The notes under the pieces were generated by a model that had not been told where the DNA came from, searched no databases, and was given only the letters and a program-made list of their open reading frames with translations. Source: Verrucomicrobiia bacterium (GTDB taxonomy: Bacteria; Verrucomicrobiota; Verrucomicrobiia; Limisphaerales; DASXHY01). Taken from it: a stretch of DNA of 64,000 nucleotides. Below are positions 8,028 through 16,370 of this stretch, piece after piece (positions within the stretch are counted from its first letter, which is position 1; each line of letters opens with the position of its first letter). Location of the stretch: positions 1-64,000 of the forward strand of contig DASPIL010000037.1 of assembly GCA_035629175.1 (NCBI GenBank). The letters are read 5' to 3'. A program made the position numbers and the translations under genes.

Positions 8028-9658
8028 GTTTTGGCGTTGGACAAATTGGAGTTGCGGTTGCAAATCCGCTGCAGCGCGTTCGCAACTGACACGACTTTCT
8101 CCCGCGCGCATTCGCCCATCAGGCAGATCTGGATCCAATTCTTCGCCCGCAGATATTCGCTGTTGTAGCTGACAAGGTACCCCGATTCCTGCAGCAACTC
8201 AGATGTCTTCACAGAATTAAGTTCCGGCGGGAGCGCAATCGTGATGACGGCGGGCGACGTGGTCGTGCTTGACCCAACTGTTGCAAATCCCATTTCAACC
8301 AGCCGCGCGCGCAGCCAATCGGAAATCCCCTTGATCGTATTGAAGCGGTGTTCCCAATCGACCGGCTTGATCGCCGCGTGCAAGGCATGCAGGAGGTTCG
8401 ACGAAAAAGTGAATGGAACCCCGCCTTGCTGCGCGTAGTAGGCAAGGTCCAGGTAACGGGGCAGTGGACGCGCCGCGGGTTTCAATTCGTGATTGTAGAA
8501 CACCATCGAAATGCCCGGATAGGAACGCAAACCCTTGCCGCTGGAAGAGGAGGCGAGGTAAACGCCTGACAAATCAACAGGAACGGTCCCGACGCTGCTG
8601 ATGCAATCCAGGCAAAGCCGGATATCGAACTCGGCGCAGAGCGTCTTCAGCCTTGCCAGGTCGTTCAGCACGCTCGTCGAAGTTTCACAATGCACGCACC
8701 ACAGCCAGCCTGGCTTCTCTGCTGATTCAAGCGACTGCCTGATGCGGGACCAATCGAATGGCGCCCCCCACGCAAATGCGACCGCCTGGAAATTCAGTTC
8801 GAAGCGGCGCGCGTGATCGACCAGGCGCTGTCCGAATTCGCCGTTGGAGAGCACAATGCCAGGACGCTCCTCGAGGGACAGCTGCGCGGCAATGACGTCG
8901 TTGGCCAGAGTGCCTGAACCTTGAAGCAGTTCCACCCGCCCGGCCCCCACAAGCTGGGTCAGAAGCTGTTTCGCAGCCTTGAAATCTCTCATGAACGCAT
9001 CCGAGCGATGCGATTCAGGAGCCTGTTCAAAGGCGCGGCGAACCTGCCGCCGAACAGCAACAGGGCCGGGGAGAAAATTGACGGAGCTTGGCTGGAACGC
9101 GCGCGAAACCGAGGAGCGCAGGAATTCCCGCGCACTGGTTTCAAATGTTTCCATCGCCACAAACATTGGCTGAAACTGCGCCTCGCCATTGCCCACCACG
9201 GGGCCGAAGGGAACAAATCCAAGATGCTGGTACAGCCGAAACTGCCGCGTCGTGCCAGAGATCACAGCCGAGTCGTAACCCTTTTCGATGCTGTATTGCC
9301 ACAGGAGAGCGAGCAATCCCTGCAGCACCTGCGCGCCCCGGAATTTCTTCTCGATGGCCAGAAGACGGACTTCACAGACCGTTCGGCCTGCAGGCAAATA
9401 CGAATCCAGATTGGGGAGTTTTTGGTCAAGGGAGAAGGGGCGGTTGCCGCGTGCGGCAAGCATGCCGACCACCTTGTTTCCGCAGAGGCAGATCAGGTAT
9501 GTGTTCTCGGCGTGGAATTTGTCGACCAGCCGATGCGTCGGCGAGCTTTGGTGCTGGGGGATTTCTTCGACAAACGTTTTGTAGTTCAAGCGGTGAATCT
9601 GCTCAAACTCCCAGTCTTCGGAGGCAAACTTGAAAACCAGCGGCTCGCGTGAAGTCAT
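8018..9658 (-). CDS. GNAT-type acyltransferase fused to class V aminotransferase
   Basis: A 546-residue two-domain protein. Residues about 5-185 look like a GNAT/N-acyl-amino-acid-synthase fold (FEQIHRLNYKTFVEEI, then VCEVRLLAIEKKFRGAQVL as the acyl-CoA/ACP-binding segment, then RLYQHLGF). Residues about 195-535 are a fold-type I, class V PLP aminotransferase (NFLPGPVAV, SHRS, LQGSGTLAN, LCLDCISSVG with PLP-binding Asp351, SSSGKG with Schiff-base Lys375), closest in style to PhnW/AGXT enzymes. The ATG at 9658 overlaps the plsY stop by 4 bases, so translation is probably coupled. The inferred role is making an amine or amino acid by transamination and N-acylating it, but the substrates are unknown. 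An upstream start at 9802 would lie entirely inside plsY and is unlikely. Confidence 0.85.
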   Translation of the reverse strand: MTSREPLVFKFASEDWEFEQIHRLNYKTFVEEIPQHQSSPTHRLVDKFHAENTYLICLCGNKVVGMLAARGNRPFSLDQKLPNLDSYLPAGRTVCEVRLLAIEKKFRGAQVLQGLLALLWQYSIEKGYDSAVISGTTRQFRLYQHLGFVPFGPVVGNGEAQFQPMFVAMETFETSAREFLRSSVSRAFQPSSVNFLPGPVAVRRQVRRAFEQAPESHRSDAFMRDFKAAKQLLTQLVGAGRVELLQGSGTLANDVIAAQLSLEERPGIVLSNGEFGQRLVDHARRFELNFQAVAFAWGAPFDWSRIRQSLESAEKPGWLWCVHCETSTSVLNDLARLKTLCAEFDIRLCLDCISSVGTVPVDLSGVYLASSSSGKGLRSYPGISMVFYNHELKPAARPLPRYLDLAYYAQQGGVPFTFSSNLLHALHAAIKPVDWEHRFNTIKGISDWLRARLVEMGFATVGSSTTTSPAVITIALPPELNSVKTSELLQESGYLVSYNSEYLRAKNWIQICLMGECAREKVVSVANALQRICNRNSNLSNAKTQA

Positions 9659-10299
9659 GGTTGCGATTGCTCGGGTTGCGGTTGGTTGCGGCGCGCGGCC
9701 AATAATGAAAATTCCTCGACGAAATTGCGGCGATGCGCGAGCAGCACGATGGCGGCCCATGCGGAAAGAAGCGTCACGTGGGCGGGTTGCGGATGCAGCC
9801 ACACGTCCGCCAGTGGGAGGCAGGCCATGGCAATCAATCCCGGAAGGACGGTTCGGCGAAACACCGGCAGAAGAGCGATGAACAGCACGGCGAACACCGC
9901 GGCCAGCTGGGGATCGAACGCGAGCAGCGTGCCGATCGAAGTCGCCATTCCTTTGCCGCCGTGAAACCTTAATTGCAACGGCCAGACGTGCCCCGCCACC
10001 ACGGCAATCATGCTCAGGAGAATAATCCGGGGATCATTTGTGAAATGATGCGCCACCCAAACCGCCAGGACTCCCTTGAAGACGTCACAGACGACAGTCA
10101 GAAAAAAGCCCTTTTTCCCGAGCAATCTGCCCACATTTCGGGCGCCAACGTTGCCGCTGCCAATCAGGCGGATGTCCTGGTCAGTGAACCAGCGCACGAA
10201 ATAATAGCCAGACGTGAAGCAGCCGAGGACATAGGAAAAAAGAAAAAGACCGACAGCGAGGTTCCCATTCGCGGAATACCAATAGTCAATCCAGGACAT
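9655..10299 (-). CDS. plsY: Acyl-phosphate:glycerol-3-phosphate acyltransferase PlsY
   Basis: Integral membrane enzyme that transfers an acyl chain from acyl-phosphate to sn-glycerol-3-phosphate, the first step of phosphatidic acid synthesis. The 214-residue hydrophobic protein shows the three PlsY motifs: GSGNVGARNVGR (usually GSGNPGATNVLR), GHVWPLQLRFHGGKGMAT, and AHRRNF near the C-terminus. It has about five membrane segments, as expected. PlsX is not in the window; PlsC, the next enzyme of the pathway, is encoded at 31.4 kb. Its stop overlaps the start of the acyltransferase-aminotransferase fusion by 4 bases (ATGA), implying a shared transcript. Confidence 0.93.
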   Translation of the reverse strand: MSWIDYWYSANGNLAVGLFLFSYVLGCFTSGYYFVRWFTDQDIRLIGSGNVGARNVGRLLGKKGFFLTVVCDVFKGVLAVWVAHHFTNDPRIILLSMIAVVAGHVWPLQLRFHGGKGMATSIGTLLAFDPQLAAVFAVLFIALLPVFRRTVLPGLIAMACLPLADVWLHPQPAHVTLLSAWAAIVLLAHRRNFVEEFSLLAARRNQPQPEQSQP

Positions 10300-10460
10300 A
10301 TTCAGGTCTGTAGCTCCAACAGTTGCTCGTTCGAGAACGTGCGCGAGAATAACGCGTCGACCGCCTGCGAGGGAATCAAAATCTCTGTCGATAACGAGCG
10401 TGGGACGCGGGTTTCAAACGGTCTTGCCCGTCGCTGTCGGGCCGGGGAGAAATCCAATTA

Positions 10461-11363
10461 TTATTGACGCGCCGTCTTCAATCCCTCCCACGCCTCGATC
10501 TGCGCTTCCGATCGCGCGCTGATTTCCTTGATCTTTTGCATTTGGGATTGCTGGACCTGCTGGAGTTCGCGCAGCGCGGCCTGCTGTTCTGAGTCGGTTC
10601 CACTCGCCTGTGCACGCGCAAGTTTCTCCTGCGCGTCCCGCATCATCATGGCGGTTTCCTCGGAGACCTTTTTCAATTCCTGCACTGCAGCCTGCCGGAG
10701 CTGTTGCTTTCCATCCTCCAGTGAAACGGAATCCCCGGACGGAATCACGCGCTGCACCTGCTCGATCGACGCGGCGCGCAGAGTGGGATCGGCAACACTC
10801 GGGCGAGATGATTCGGCGGGGGCGGCGACGCGCGCAATTGCGCGGCTCAGGTCGGCCTCGACGGCCGGCTCCCATTCAGGGGAGAGCAGGGGAAGTGTTT
10901 CACGGCGATCCCCCCCCGACACCGTGATGCCAAGAAAACATGCCTCGCCGGCATGCACATTAAATGCCTGCAGCCCATCGTGAGCCGCCGCTGTTGCAGC
11001 ATCAGGATCCGAAACTGCATTGATGCGTTGCACGCGGAGCTGTCCCTCGGCTTCCACTTCGTAGGCGGACACCAGTTGCGCGACGCGTTCGGCAAAAGCC
11101 TGCGTCTCAGCCGTGGTCGTCGCAGGATCCAGAAGCGAGTAGAAGCGGATTTCAATGGGGCGATCCAGCTTCTGGAGCATGGCGCGCGTGCTTTCGCTGA
11201 GGGGGCTGCGGACCAGTGGACGGTGCGCCGTTGTGGAATTCCGCGTCAGGAGAATGGCCACTCCACCTCCGACAATTGCGGAAAGCAGGGCAATGCCGAG
11301 CAGGGACATGCGCGCGGCGGCGAGCAGGTTGCGGCGGCGGGAAGAGAGGGAGAACAGTTTCAT
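10461..11363 (-). CDS. GldG-like ABC-transport auxiliary membrane protein
   Basis: A 300-residue protein with an N-terminal membrane anchor (about residues 15-40) and a periplasmic domain resembling the GldG/ABC auxiliary domain: RPIEIRFYSLLDPATT, then AERVAQLVSAYE, the GLQAFNV region and EADLSRAIARV. The last third is a charged, Gln/Glu/Ala-rich predicted coiled coil. In other bacteria such proteins accompany an ABC ATPase and a GldF-like permease, and often lie in long operons. Here no ABC partner is adjacent: plsY follows after 161 bp and the next gene upstream is divergent. The function is unknown beyond the family likeness. Confidence 0.7.
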   Translation of the reverse strand: MKLFSLSSRRRNLLAAARMSLLGIALLSAIVGGGVAILLTRNSTTAHRPLVRSPLSESTRAMLQKLDRPIEIRFYSLLDPATTTAETQAFAERVAQLVSAYEVEAEGQLRVQRINAVSDPDAATAAAHDGLQAFNVHAGEACFLGITVSGGDRRETLPLLSPEWEPAVEADLSRAIARVAAPAESSRPSVADPTLRAASIEQVQRVIPSGDSVSLEDGKQQLRQAAVQELKKVSEETAMMMRDAQEKLARAQASGTDSEQQAALRELQQVQQSQMQKIKEISARSEAQIEAWEGLKTARQ

Positions 11364-11674
11364 AAACAGCGGCTTTGCAGGCGCGGAATCAGCGTGGCAA
11401 GTTCGGTTCGGAGGCGCGAGGAAAACCTGAGGCGACCAGGCAGCGAATGCATTCGCCTTCGCTTGCTTCGCAAACCGCAGTGCCCGCGCGCTTTACGATT
11501 GTTAGCGCTCGGCGTTCCCGCCCTTCGGTTGTCAAGGCGCGGTAAGCATCCGCCAATTTCGGGAAAGAGTGTGCATCAGAGCGCGAATAGTCTCGTGCTC
11601 ACCCTATGGGCAATTGGCATCCAATCATAGCACCAGCGGCCCCTGACGAGCGCCGGTCCAACCCACGAGATTTC
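11364..11674. other. Divergent intergenic region before cytochrome cluster
   Basis: About 310 bp separate the GldG-like gene (minus) from the 9-heme cytochrome gene (plus). Promoters for both must lie here, but I found no convincing -35/-10 pair, operator or structured RNA. Confidence 0.5.
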
Positions 11675-13264
11675 ATGATCTTCCTGCGAACCGCTTTTCA
11701 CATACCGCTCATTTGCTGTCTCGCCCTCATCATTGCCACCCGGGCGGCTGATGCATCGGCCGCCGAGCCCGTGCCGCACCTTACAATGACGCAGCCAGGT
11801 GGAATGCCGGGCTGGCCGGTGATCACGAGCGTCGATCGCGCAACGAACGGGATGACTGTTCATTGGGAAGGTCCGCCAGGTTATTATCGATTGTTCCAGA
11901 AGAAAGGGGTTCAAGACAAAAACTGGACGCAGGTCGGCACACCGATGCTCGGACGCCAGGCCACGATCACCACTCTCTCCAGCAATGCGTTCTTCCGGAT
12001 TTCCGGACCCTCTCCACGCTATGCCGGCTCACAGGTTTGCGGCCAATGCCATACAGACGTTCACAACAATGCAATGCACACCCGGCACGCTGAGGCGTTA
12101 CAAACCCTGAAGCAGATCGGGCAGGACAAGAACGCCTCCTGTTTGCCCTGTCACACGGTCGGACACGGACTGCCGACAGGCTTCACTTCGGAACTCGCGA
12201 CGCCGAACCTGGCTGGCGTGCAATGTGAAAACTGTCATGGCCCGTCAGCGAATCACGCCGCAAACGAGGAGGACATCACGCTGCGTCCGCGCAAGGACAT
12301 CGCTGCGCAGGTGTGCGGCGGCTGTCATACGGATTCCCATCACCCGACGTATGACGAGTTCAGCGGCACGGGTCACGCCAATGTCACGGAAGACATGAGC
12401 CTTGTGAGCCGCGTCGACAGTTGCGGGCGCTGCCATTCGGGTTCGGCCCGGCTGACGATGCTGAAAGGCAACAGTGCGCTGAGCGTTACGAACGACGCGA
12501 ACATGGGAATCACTTGCGTCGTGTGCCACGATCCTCACAGCAATACGGTGAACCCGTCGCAGTTGCGAAATCCTCTTGCTTCCACCAACGACTTCTTTCT
12601 TTCCACATCGGGAAGCTTTGCCTCTGCCTATCGAGAGGACGTCAACGTCTGCGCGCAATGCCACAATCATCGTGGCGCGTCGTTCACGAGCAGCGGCCGC
12701 CCGCCGCATCATTCTCCGCAATATAATATGCTCATCGGCACGGTCGGGGAGCTCTCGGGCGGCACCAAGCCAAACCAGGCGGGAGCACATGCGCGATTGA
12801 TTGAAAAGCAGTGCGTGGGATGTCACATGGCTACTGAGGAATACGTCAGCGAGGCACAACCGGCCATGACGGGCCACAGTTTTCGTGTGGAAACATTCAA
12901 CAGTTGCGCTGAATGCCATCCGTTCCCCGAGCTCCTCACGGTGTTCACGACGTTCTCCGTATCGAACCAGGTGCAGCAGCTCAAGCAGGCGCTGGATCTT
13001 TGGGCAACCACGAAGGCGTCCGCGGCGTTGCGTACAAAATACGGCGCGAGAGCCTGGGAATACACGACGCCTGGCAGCCTTTCGAGTGGCGGGCCGGGAC
13101 CGAGCGCGGCGGAGCAGGCTCAGATTCCAATCAACATCCAGAAGGCTCGATTCAATTTGTACATTGTCCAATATGACGGCAGCTTCGGTGTGCATAATGG
13201 TCCCTACGCGATCACGCTTCTGGATGCAGCGCGCGCCTGGATCCAGGCGGAACTGAACAACTGA
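11675..13264 (+). CDS. Secreted nine-heme c-type cytochrome with N-terminal beta domain
   Basis: A 529-residue exported protein with nine CXXCH heme sites (CGQCH, CLPCH, CENCH, CGGCH, CGRCH, CVVCH, CAQCH, CVGCH, CAECH), so probably nine covalent hemes. A signal peptide (to about residue 28, ADASA) is followed by a roughly 90-residue beta-sandwich-like domain (TVHWEGPPGYYRL to FFRISGP) that matches the C-terminal domain of other large secreted proteins in this window; the heme region follows. The start at 11675 places the signal peptide at the N-terminus. It is followed 14 bp later by an 8-heme lipoprotein and then an MtrB/PioB-like barrel. Inferred role: electron carrier in a trans-outer-membrane conduit, perhaps the external terminal partner. 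It could also be periplasmic. Confidence 0.88.
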   Translation: MIFLRTAFHIPLICCLALIIATRAADASAAEPVPHLTMTQPGGMPGWPVITSVDRATNGMTVHWEGPPGYYRLFQKKGVQDKNWTQVGTPMLGRQATITTLSSNAFFRISGPSPRYAGSQVCGQCHTDVHNNAMHTRHAEALQTLKQIGQDKNASCLPCHTVGHGLPTGFTSELATPNLAGVQCENCHGPSANHAANEEDITLRPRKDIAAQVCGGCHTDSHHPTYDEFSGTGHANVTEDMSLVSRVDSCGRCHSGSARLTMLKGNSALSVTNDANMGITCVVCHDPHSNTVNPSQLRNPLASTNDFFLSTSGSFASAYREDVNVCAQCHNHRGASFTSSGRPPHHSPQYNMLIGTVGELSGGTKPNQAGAHARLIEKQCVGCHMATEEYVSEAQPAMTGHSFRVETFNSCAECHPFPELLTVFTTFSVSNQVQQLKQALDLWATTKASAALRTKYGARAWEYTTPGSLSSGGPGPSAAEQAQIPINIQKARFNLYIVQYDGSFGVHNGPYAITLLDAARAWIQAELNN

Positions 13265-13278
13265 GGGGCGCAATTACC

Positions 13279-14133
13279 ATGAGACTTCCAAACAGGATCA
13301 AGAATATTCCAGCAGCCGCGGTTCGTTGGATTGCGCTCGCGGCGGTGGCTGCCGTCGTGGGCACAGTAATGCTTGCGTGCCGCACCACGAATCGGGCTGT
13401 CGTCGTGCTGCCCGATTACCCAGGCGCAAAATACATTGGCTCCAAGGAATGCGAGCAATGTCATGACACCATTTACAGAGATTTCCAAACGGCTGATCAT
13501 GCACGCCTGATCACTGGAGGCGCCAACGCCCTGAATGCCGGTTGCGAATCGTGCCATGGCCCGGGCAGTGTGCATTCCGATTCCGGCGGCGAGATCAAGC
13601 CGCCGTTCAGCTTCTCGTCAGGCCGGCCACAACCCACCAGTGCTCTCGGACGGCAGGGGGTCGACCCCGCCCGCGCCACGGAAGACGTTTGTTATCAGTG
13701 CCACCAAGATGTTCGCGGCGAGTTCAACCTGCCGCATCATCATCCCGTTCCCGAAGGCAAGATGAGTTGCACTCAATGCCATCCACCGCACAAGGGGATC
13801 GCGCATGTGGGCGGCAGCACGCGGCTCACATCGAAGGAAGAGAACTGCATCCAGTGCCACCCGTCGCAGCGCGGCCCGCATGTCTTCGAGCATGAGGCAA
13901 TGCGTGAAGGCTGCTCGGCATGTCACTCGGCCCACGGCAGTGTGAATCCGAAAATGCTGACGGAGCGCGATTCGAACCTGTGCCTCAAGTGCCACTTCCA
14001 GGAGGTGCGCGGCGACAGCCTGCTCATCGGCGGCATTGAACACCGCGACCGTGTTCAGCAGGGAACGTGCTGGACGGCGGGCTGTCACGAAGCCGTTCAC
14101 GGGTCACGCGTGAATTCCTCGCTGCGCTATTAA
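13279..14133 (+). CDS. Eight-heme c-type cytochrome, MtrA/DmsE-like, likely membrane-anchored
   Basis: A 284-residue exported cytochrome with seven CXXCH sites (CEQCH, CESCH, CYQCH, CTQCH, CIQCH, CSACH, CLKCH) and one CX4CH site (CWTAGCH), giving eight likely hemes. The dense, evenly spaced motifs and distal His residues (for example HHHPVPEG and CHSAHGSVNP) resemble the MtrA/PioA/DmsE family, whose members usually have ten hemes. The N-terminus has a hydrophobic segment ending in VMLAC, a weak lipobox, so it may be a lipoprotein. It lies 14 bp after the 9-heme gene and just ahead of the barrel gene. In MtrAB-type conduits the MtrA-like cytochrome sits inside the barrel; the same is inferred here. 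Confidence 0.88.
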   Translation: MRLPNRIKNIPAAAVRWIALAAVAAVVGTVMLACRTTNRAVVVLPDYPGAKYIGSKECEQCHDTIYRDFQTADHARLITGGANALNAGCESCHGPGSVHSDSGGEIKPPFSFSSGRPQPTSALGRQGVDPARATEDVCYQCHQDVRGEFNLPHHHPVPEGKMSCTQCHPPHKGIAHVGGSTRLTSKEENCIQCHPSQRGPHVFEHEAMREGCSACHSAHGSVNPKMLTERDSNLCLKCHFQEVRGDSLLIGGIEHRDRVQQGTCWTAGCHEAVHGSRVNSSLRY

Positions 14134-14191
14134 CCATCAACTCTGAACGCTGATGAAACACCAAGAAACGAATCGCAAAGCGGGAAGGGGA

Positions 14192-16339
14192 ATGGCCACA
14201 CGAAAGCTTCGCCTGTGGGCGCGGCTTTTTGTCGGGGCCTCCATTGCGGCTTGCGGCGCACACCTGCACGGCGCTGAATCAGAAGCTCCCGCTGCTGAAG
14301 CGGCCGATGACGCAAAAGAGGAGACGAAAGAAGAACTGACGCCCGAACAAATGTTCGAAGGCGGCGAGGAAATCCCAGGCAATTGGGTCGAGATCTCCTA
14401 CGGCGGCATGCTCACGTCGGGCAGCAAGGGTACTGCGCAGCAGCGAATGCATCTCGGAGAAGGCATGTTCGGCGGCATTGAAGATCTGCATTATCAAAAA
14501 CAGGTCAACAAGGAGACTGTGTTTTCAACGGATCTTCGGGCTCTGCCAGGCGAGGAAGATTACCGCCTTAGCCTGAGCCTCGTTCGTGAAAAGCTGGGAT
14601 TCGTCCGGTTTCATTTTGAACAGTTCAGAACGTGGTACAACAATCCGGCAGGACATTTCGAACCCTCGCCTTTCCGCCTTCCTGCCCATGACGAAAGCCT
14701 GTTCATTGACCGCGGCGAGATCGGATTTACGGCTGGACTGACCAGGGCGAAGCTGCCGCAGATCACATTCGAATACCTGCACCAGTTTCGGGACGGTGAA
14801 AAAGGGTCCACGGCGTGGGGACCCGTGAACCTCGGTTTTCATCCGCCAAACCTCAGCATTCAGCGAAACCTCGCGCCATCGTTCTGGGACATTGACGAAA
14901 CGCGCGACATCTTCGCGCTCGACCTGCGGCATCCAATCAAAAAAACCGAAGCCGGCGTGGGTGTTCGCTATGAAGTCGGGAACATCAATAACGCAAGGAA
15001 GATGAATTTTCGCCCGAGCGAACCGAACGAACGAAAGGTGACGCATCGGGAAGGTTCGAGCCACGACCTCTTCAGCGCGCATGCATGGACCGAAACGTGG
15101 CTCAAGAACAACCTGATGTTCTCGTCAGGGTTCCTGTTTGCGAACTTGCACGACAGCCTTTCAGGGCGCCGTGTTTACGGCGATGACTTCGACGTTAACT
15201 ATTCTCCCGCCGCGGCGAATGGTGCGGGATTTGTGAATCTTGACGGCGTGATGAATCGCAAGGAGTACGTCATGAACCTGAATCTCATGACGATTCCCTT
15301 GCAAAACCTCACGATCATTCCATCGATGCGAGTGCAGAAGGAGGATTGGGATGCGGAGTCATTTGCAAATCCAACCACGGGGAATAATCCCCCTGCGCCG
15401 ATGTTGGCCCTGCGATCCAATGGCGATGCGCTCGACGTCCAGGAGCGGCTGGACGTGCGGTATACGGGCGTGACCAACTGGGTGCTCTACGCGCGAGGCG
15501 AATGGACGCAGGGTGAAGGACAATTGGATGAACGCGGCGGCATTCCTGCAAACGCCCGCATTCGTCGCGATACAGAAACGGAACGCCTGTTCCAGAAATA
15601 CACCATCGGGGCGCGTTGGTATCCAATGCGCGCATTGACCTTCGACGCGGGCGCTTACTACAAGCGGAACAGTTACGACTACGATCACGAGTTAGACACC
15701 ACCGTGAATGATTCGGCGAATCGCTATCCCGCTTACCTGGTGATGCAGGCGTTCGAAACGTTTGATGGCAATTTACGCGCGACCTGGCGTCCGCTGACAA
15801 AGCTCACTGTGTCCGGGCGATACGAATATCAGTTATCCACGATCAACACGCGGCCCGCGAGTGCCTCGGGACTCGCGGAACGGCAAAGCTCGGAAATGAC
15901 CAGCCAAATCGTTGGAGGCAATGCGAGCTGGGTGCCATGGTCAAGAATGTCGCTGCAGCTCGGTGCAAACTACGTTCAAAGCCAGACGGAAACACCCGTC
16001 GCGGACCTCGATTTCACGCGGGCCGCCCTGGCGTCGCAGAACAATTACTGGACCTTCAACATGAACACGACGTTCGTCGTTGATAACAAGACCGATCTGA
16101 GCCTTGGCTATTTCCGCTACGAAGCGGACAACTTCAGGACGGGGCTCGGTACGGAGGGTTTCTCATTGGGGGCCGAGACCGCCGAACACGGCGTGAGCGC
16201 GATGCTGACCCGCCGCTTGACACCCAATTTGCGGTGGAAGATGCGTTACAGCTGGTACACGTCGGAAGATGACACTTACGGCGCGCAAAACGACTTCGAC
16301 GCCCACATGCTCTTCACGAGCATGCAGTATCGCTTCTGA
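14192..16339 (+). CDS. MtrB/PioB-like outer-membrane beta-barrel protein
   Basis: A 715-residue exported protein predicted to form a large outer-membrane barrel: alternating hydrophobic/polar strands rich in aromatic residues run from about residue 75 to the end, and the last residue is Phe (MQYRF), the classical barrel C-terminal signal. The start at 14192 has a strong GGAAGGGGA ribosome binding site and is followed by a signal peptide; the ATG at 14153 lacks one. An acidic linker of about 35 residues follows the signal peptide. Directly after two multiheme cytochrome genes, the best reading is the porin sheath of a porin-cytochrome conduit. No N-terminal CXXC motif, found in some MtrB proteins, is seen. 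Family assignment rests on size, strand pattern and context. Confidence 0.75.
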   Translation: MATRKLRLWARLFVGASIAACGAHLHGAESEAPAAEAADDAKEETKEELTPEQMFEGGEEIPGNWVEISYGGMLTSGSKGTAQQRMHLGEGMFGGIEDLHYQKQVNKETVFSTDLRALPGEEDYRLSLSLVREKLGFVRFHFEQFRTWYNNPAGHFEPSPFRLPAHDESLFIDRGEIGFTAGLTRAKLPQITFEYLHQFRDGEKGSTAWGPVNLGFHPPNLSIQRNLAPSFWDIDETRDIFALDLRHPIKKTEAGVGVRYEVGNINNARKMNFRPSEPNERKVTHREGSSHDLFSAHAWTETWLKNNLMFSSGFLFANLHDSLSGRRVYGDDFDVNYSPAAANGAGFVNLDGVMNRKEYVMNLNLMTIPLQNLTIIPSMRVQKEDWDAESFANPTTGNNPPAPMLALRSNGDALDVQERLDVRYTGVTNWVLYARGEWTQGEGQLDERGGIPANARIRRDTETERLFQKYTIGARWYPMRALTFDAGAYYKRNSYDYDHELDTTVNDSANRYPAYLVMQAFETFDGNLRATWRPLTKLTVSGRYEYQLSTINTRPASASGLAERQSSEMTSQIVGGNASWVPWSRMSLQLGANYVQSQTETPVADLDFTRAALASQNNYWTFNMNTTFVVDNKTDLSLGYFRYEADNFRTGLGTEGFSLGAETAEHGVSAMLTRRLTPNLRWKMRYSWYTSEDDTYGAQNDFDAHMLFTSMQYRF

Positions 16340-16370
16340 TCGCGTCAAAACTTCGGCGGCTCGGCGCAGA

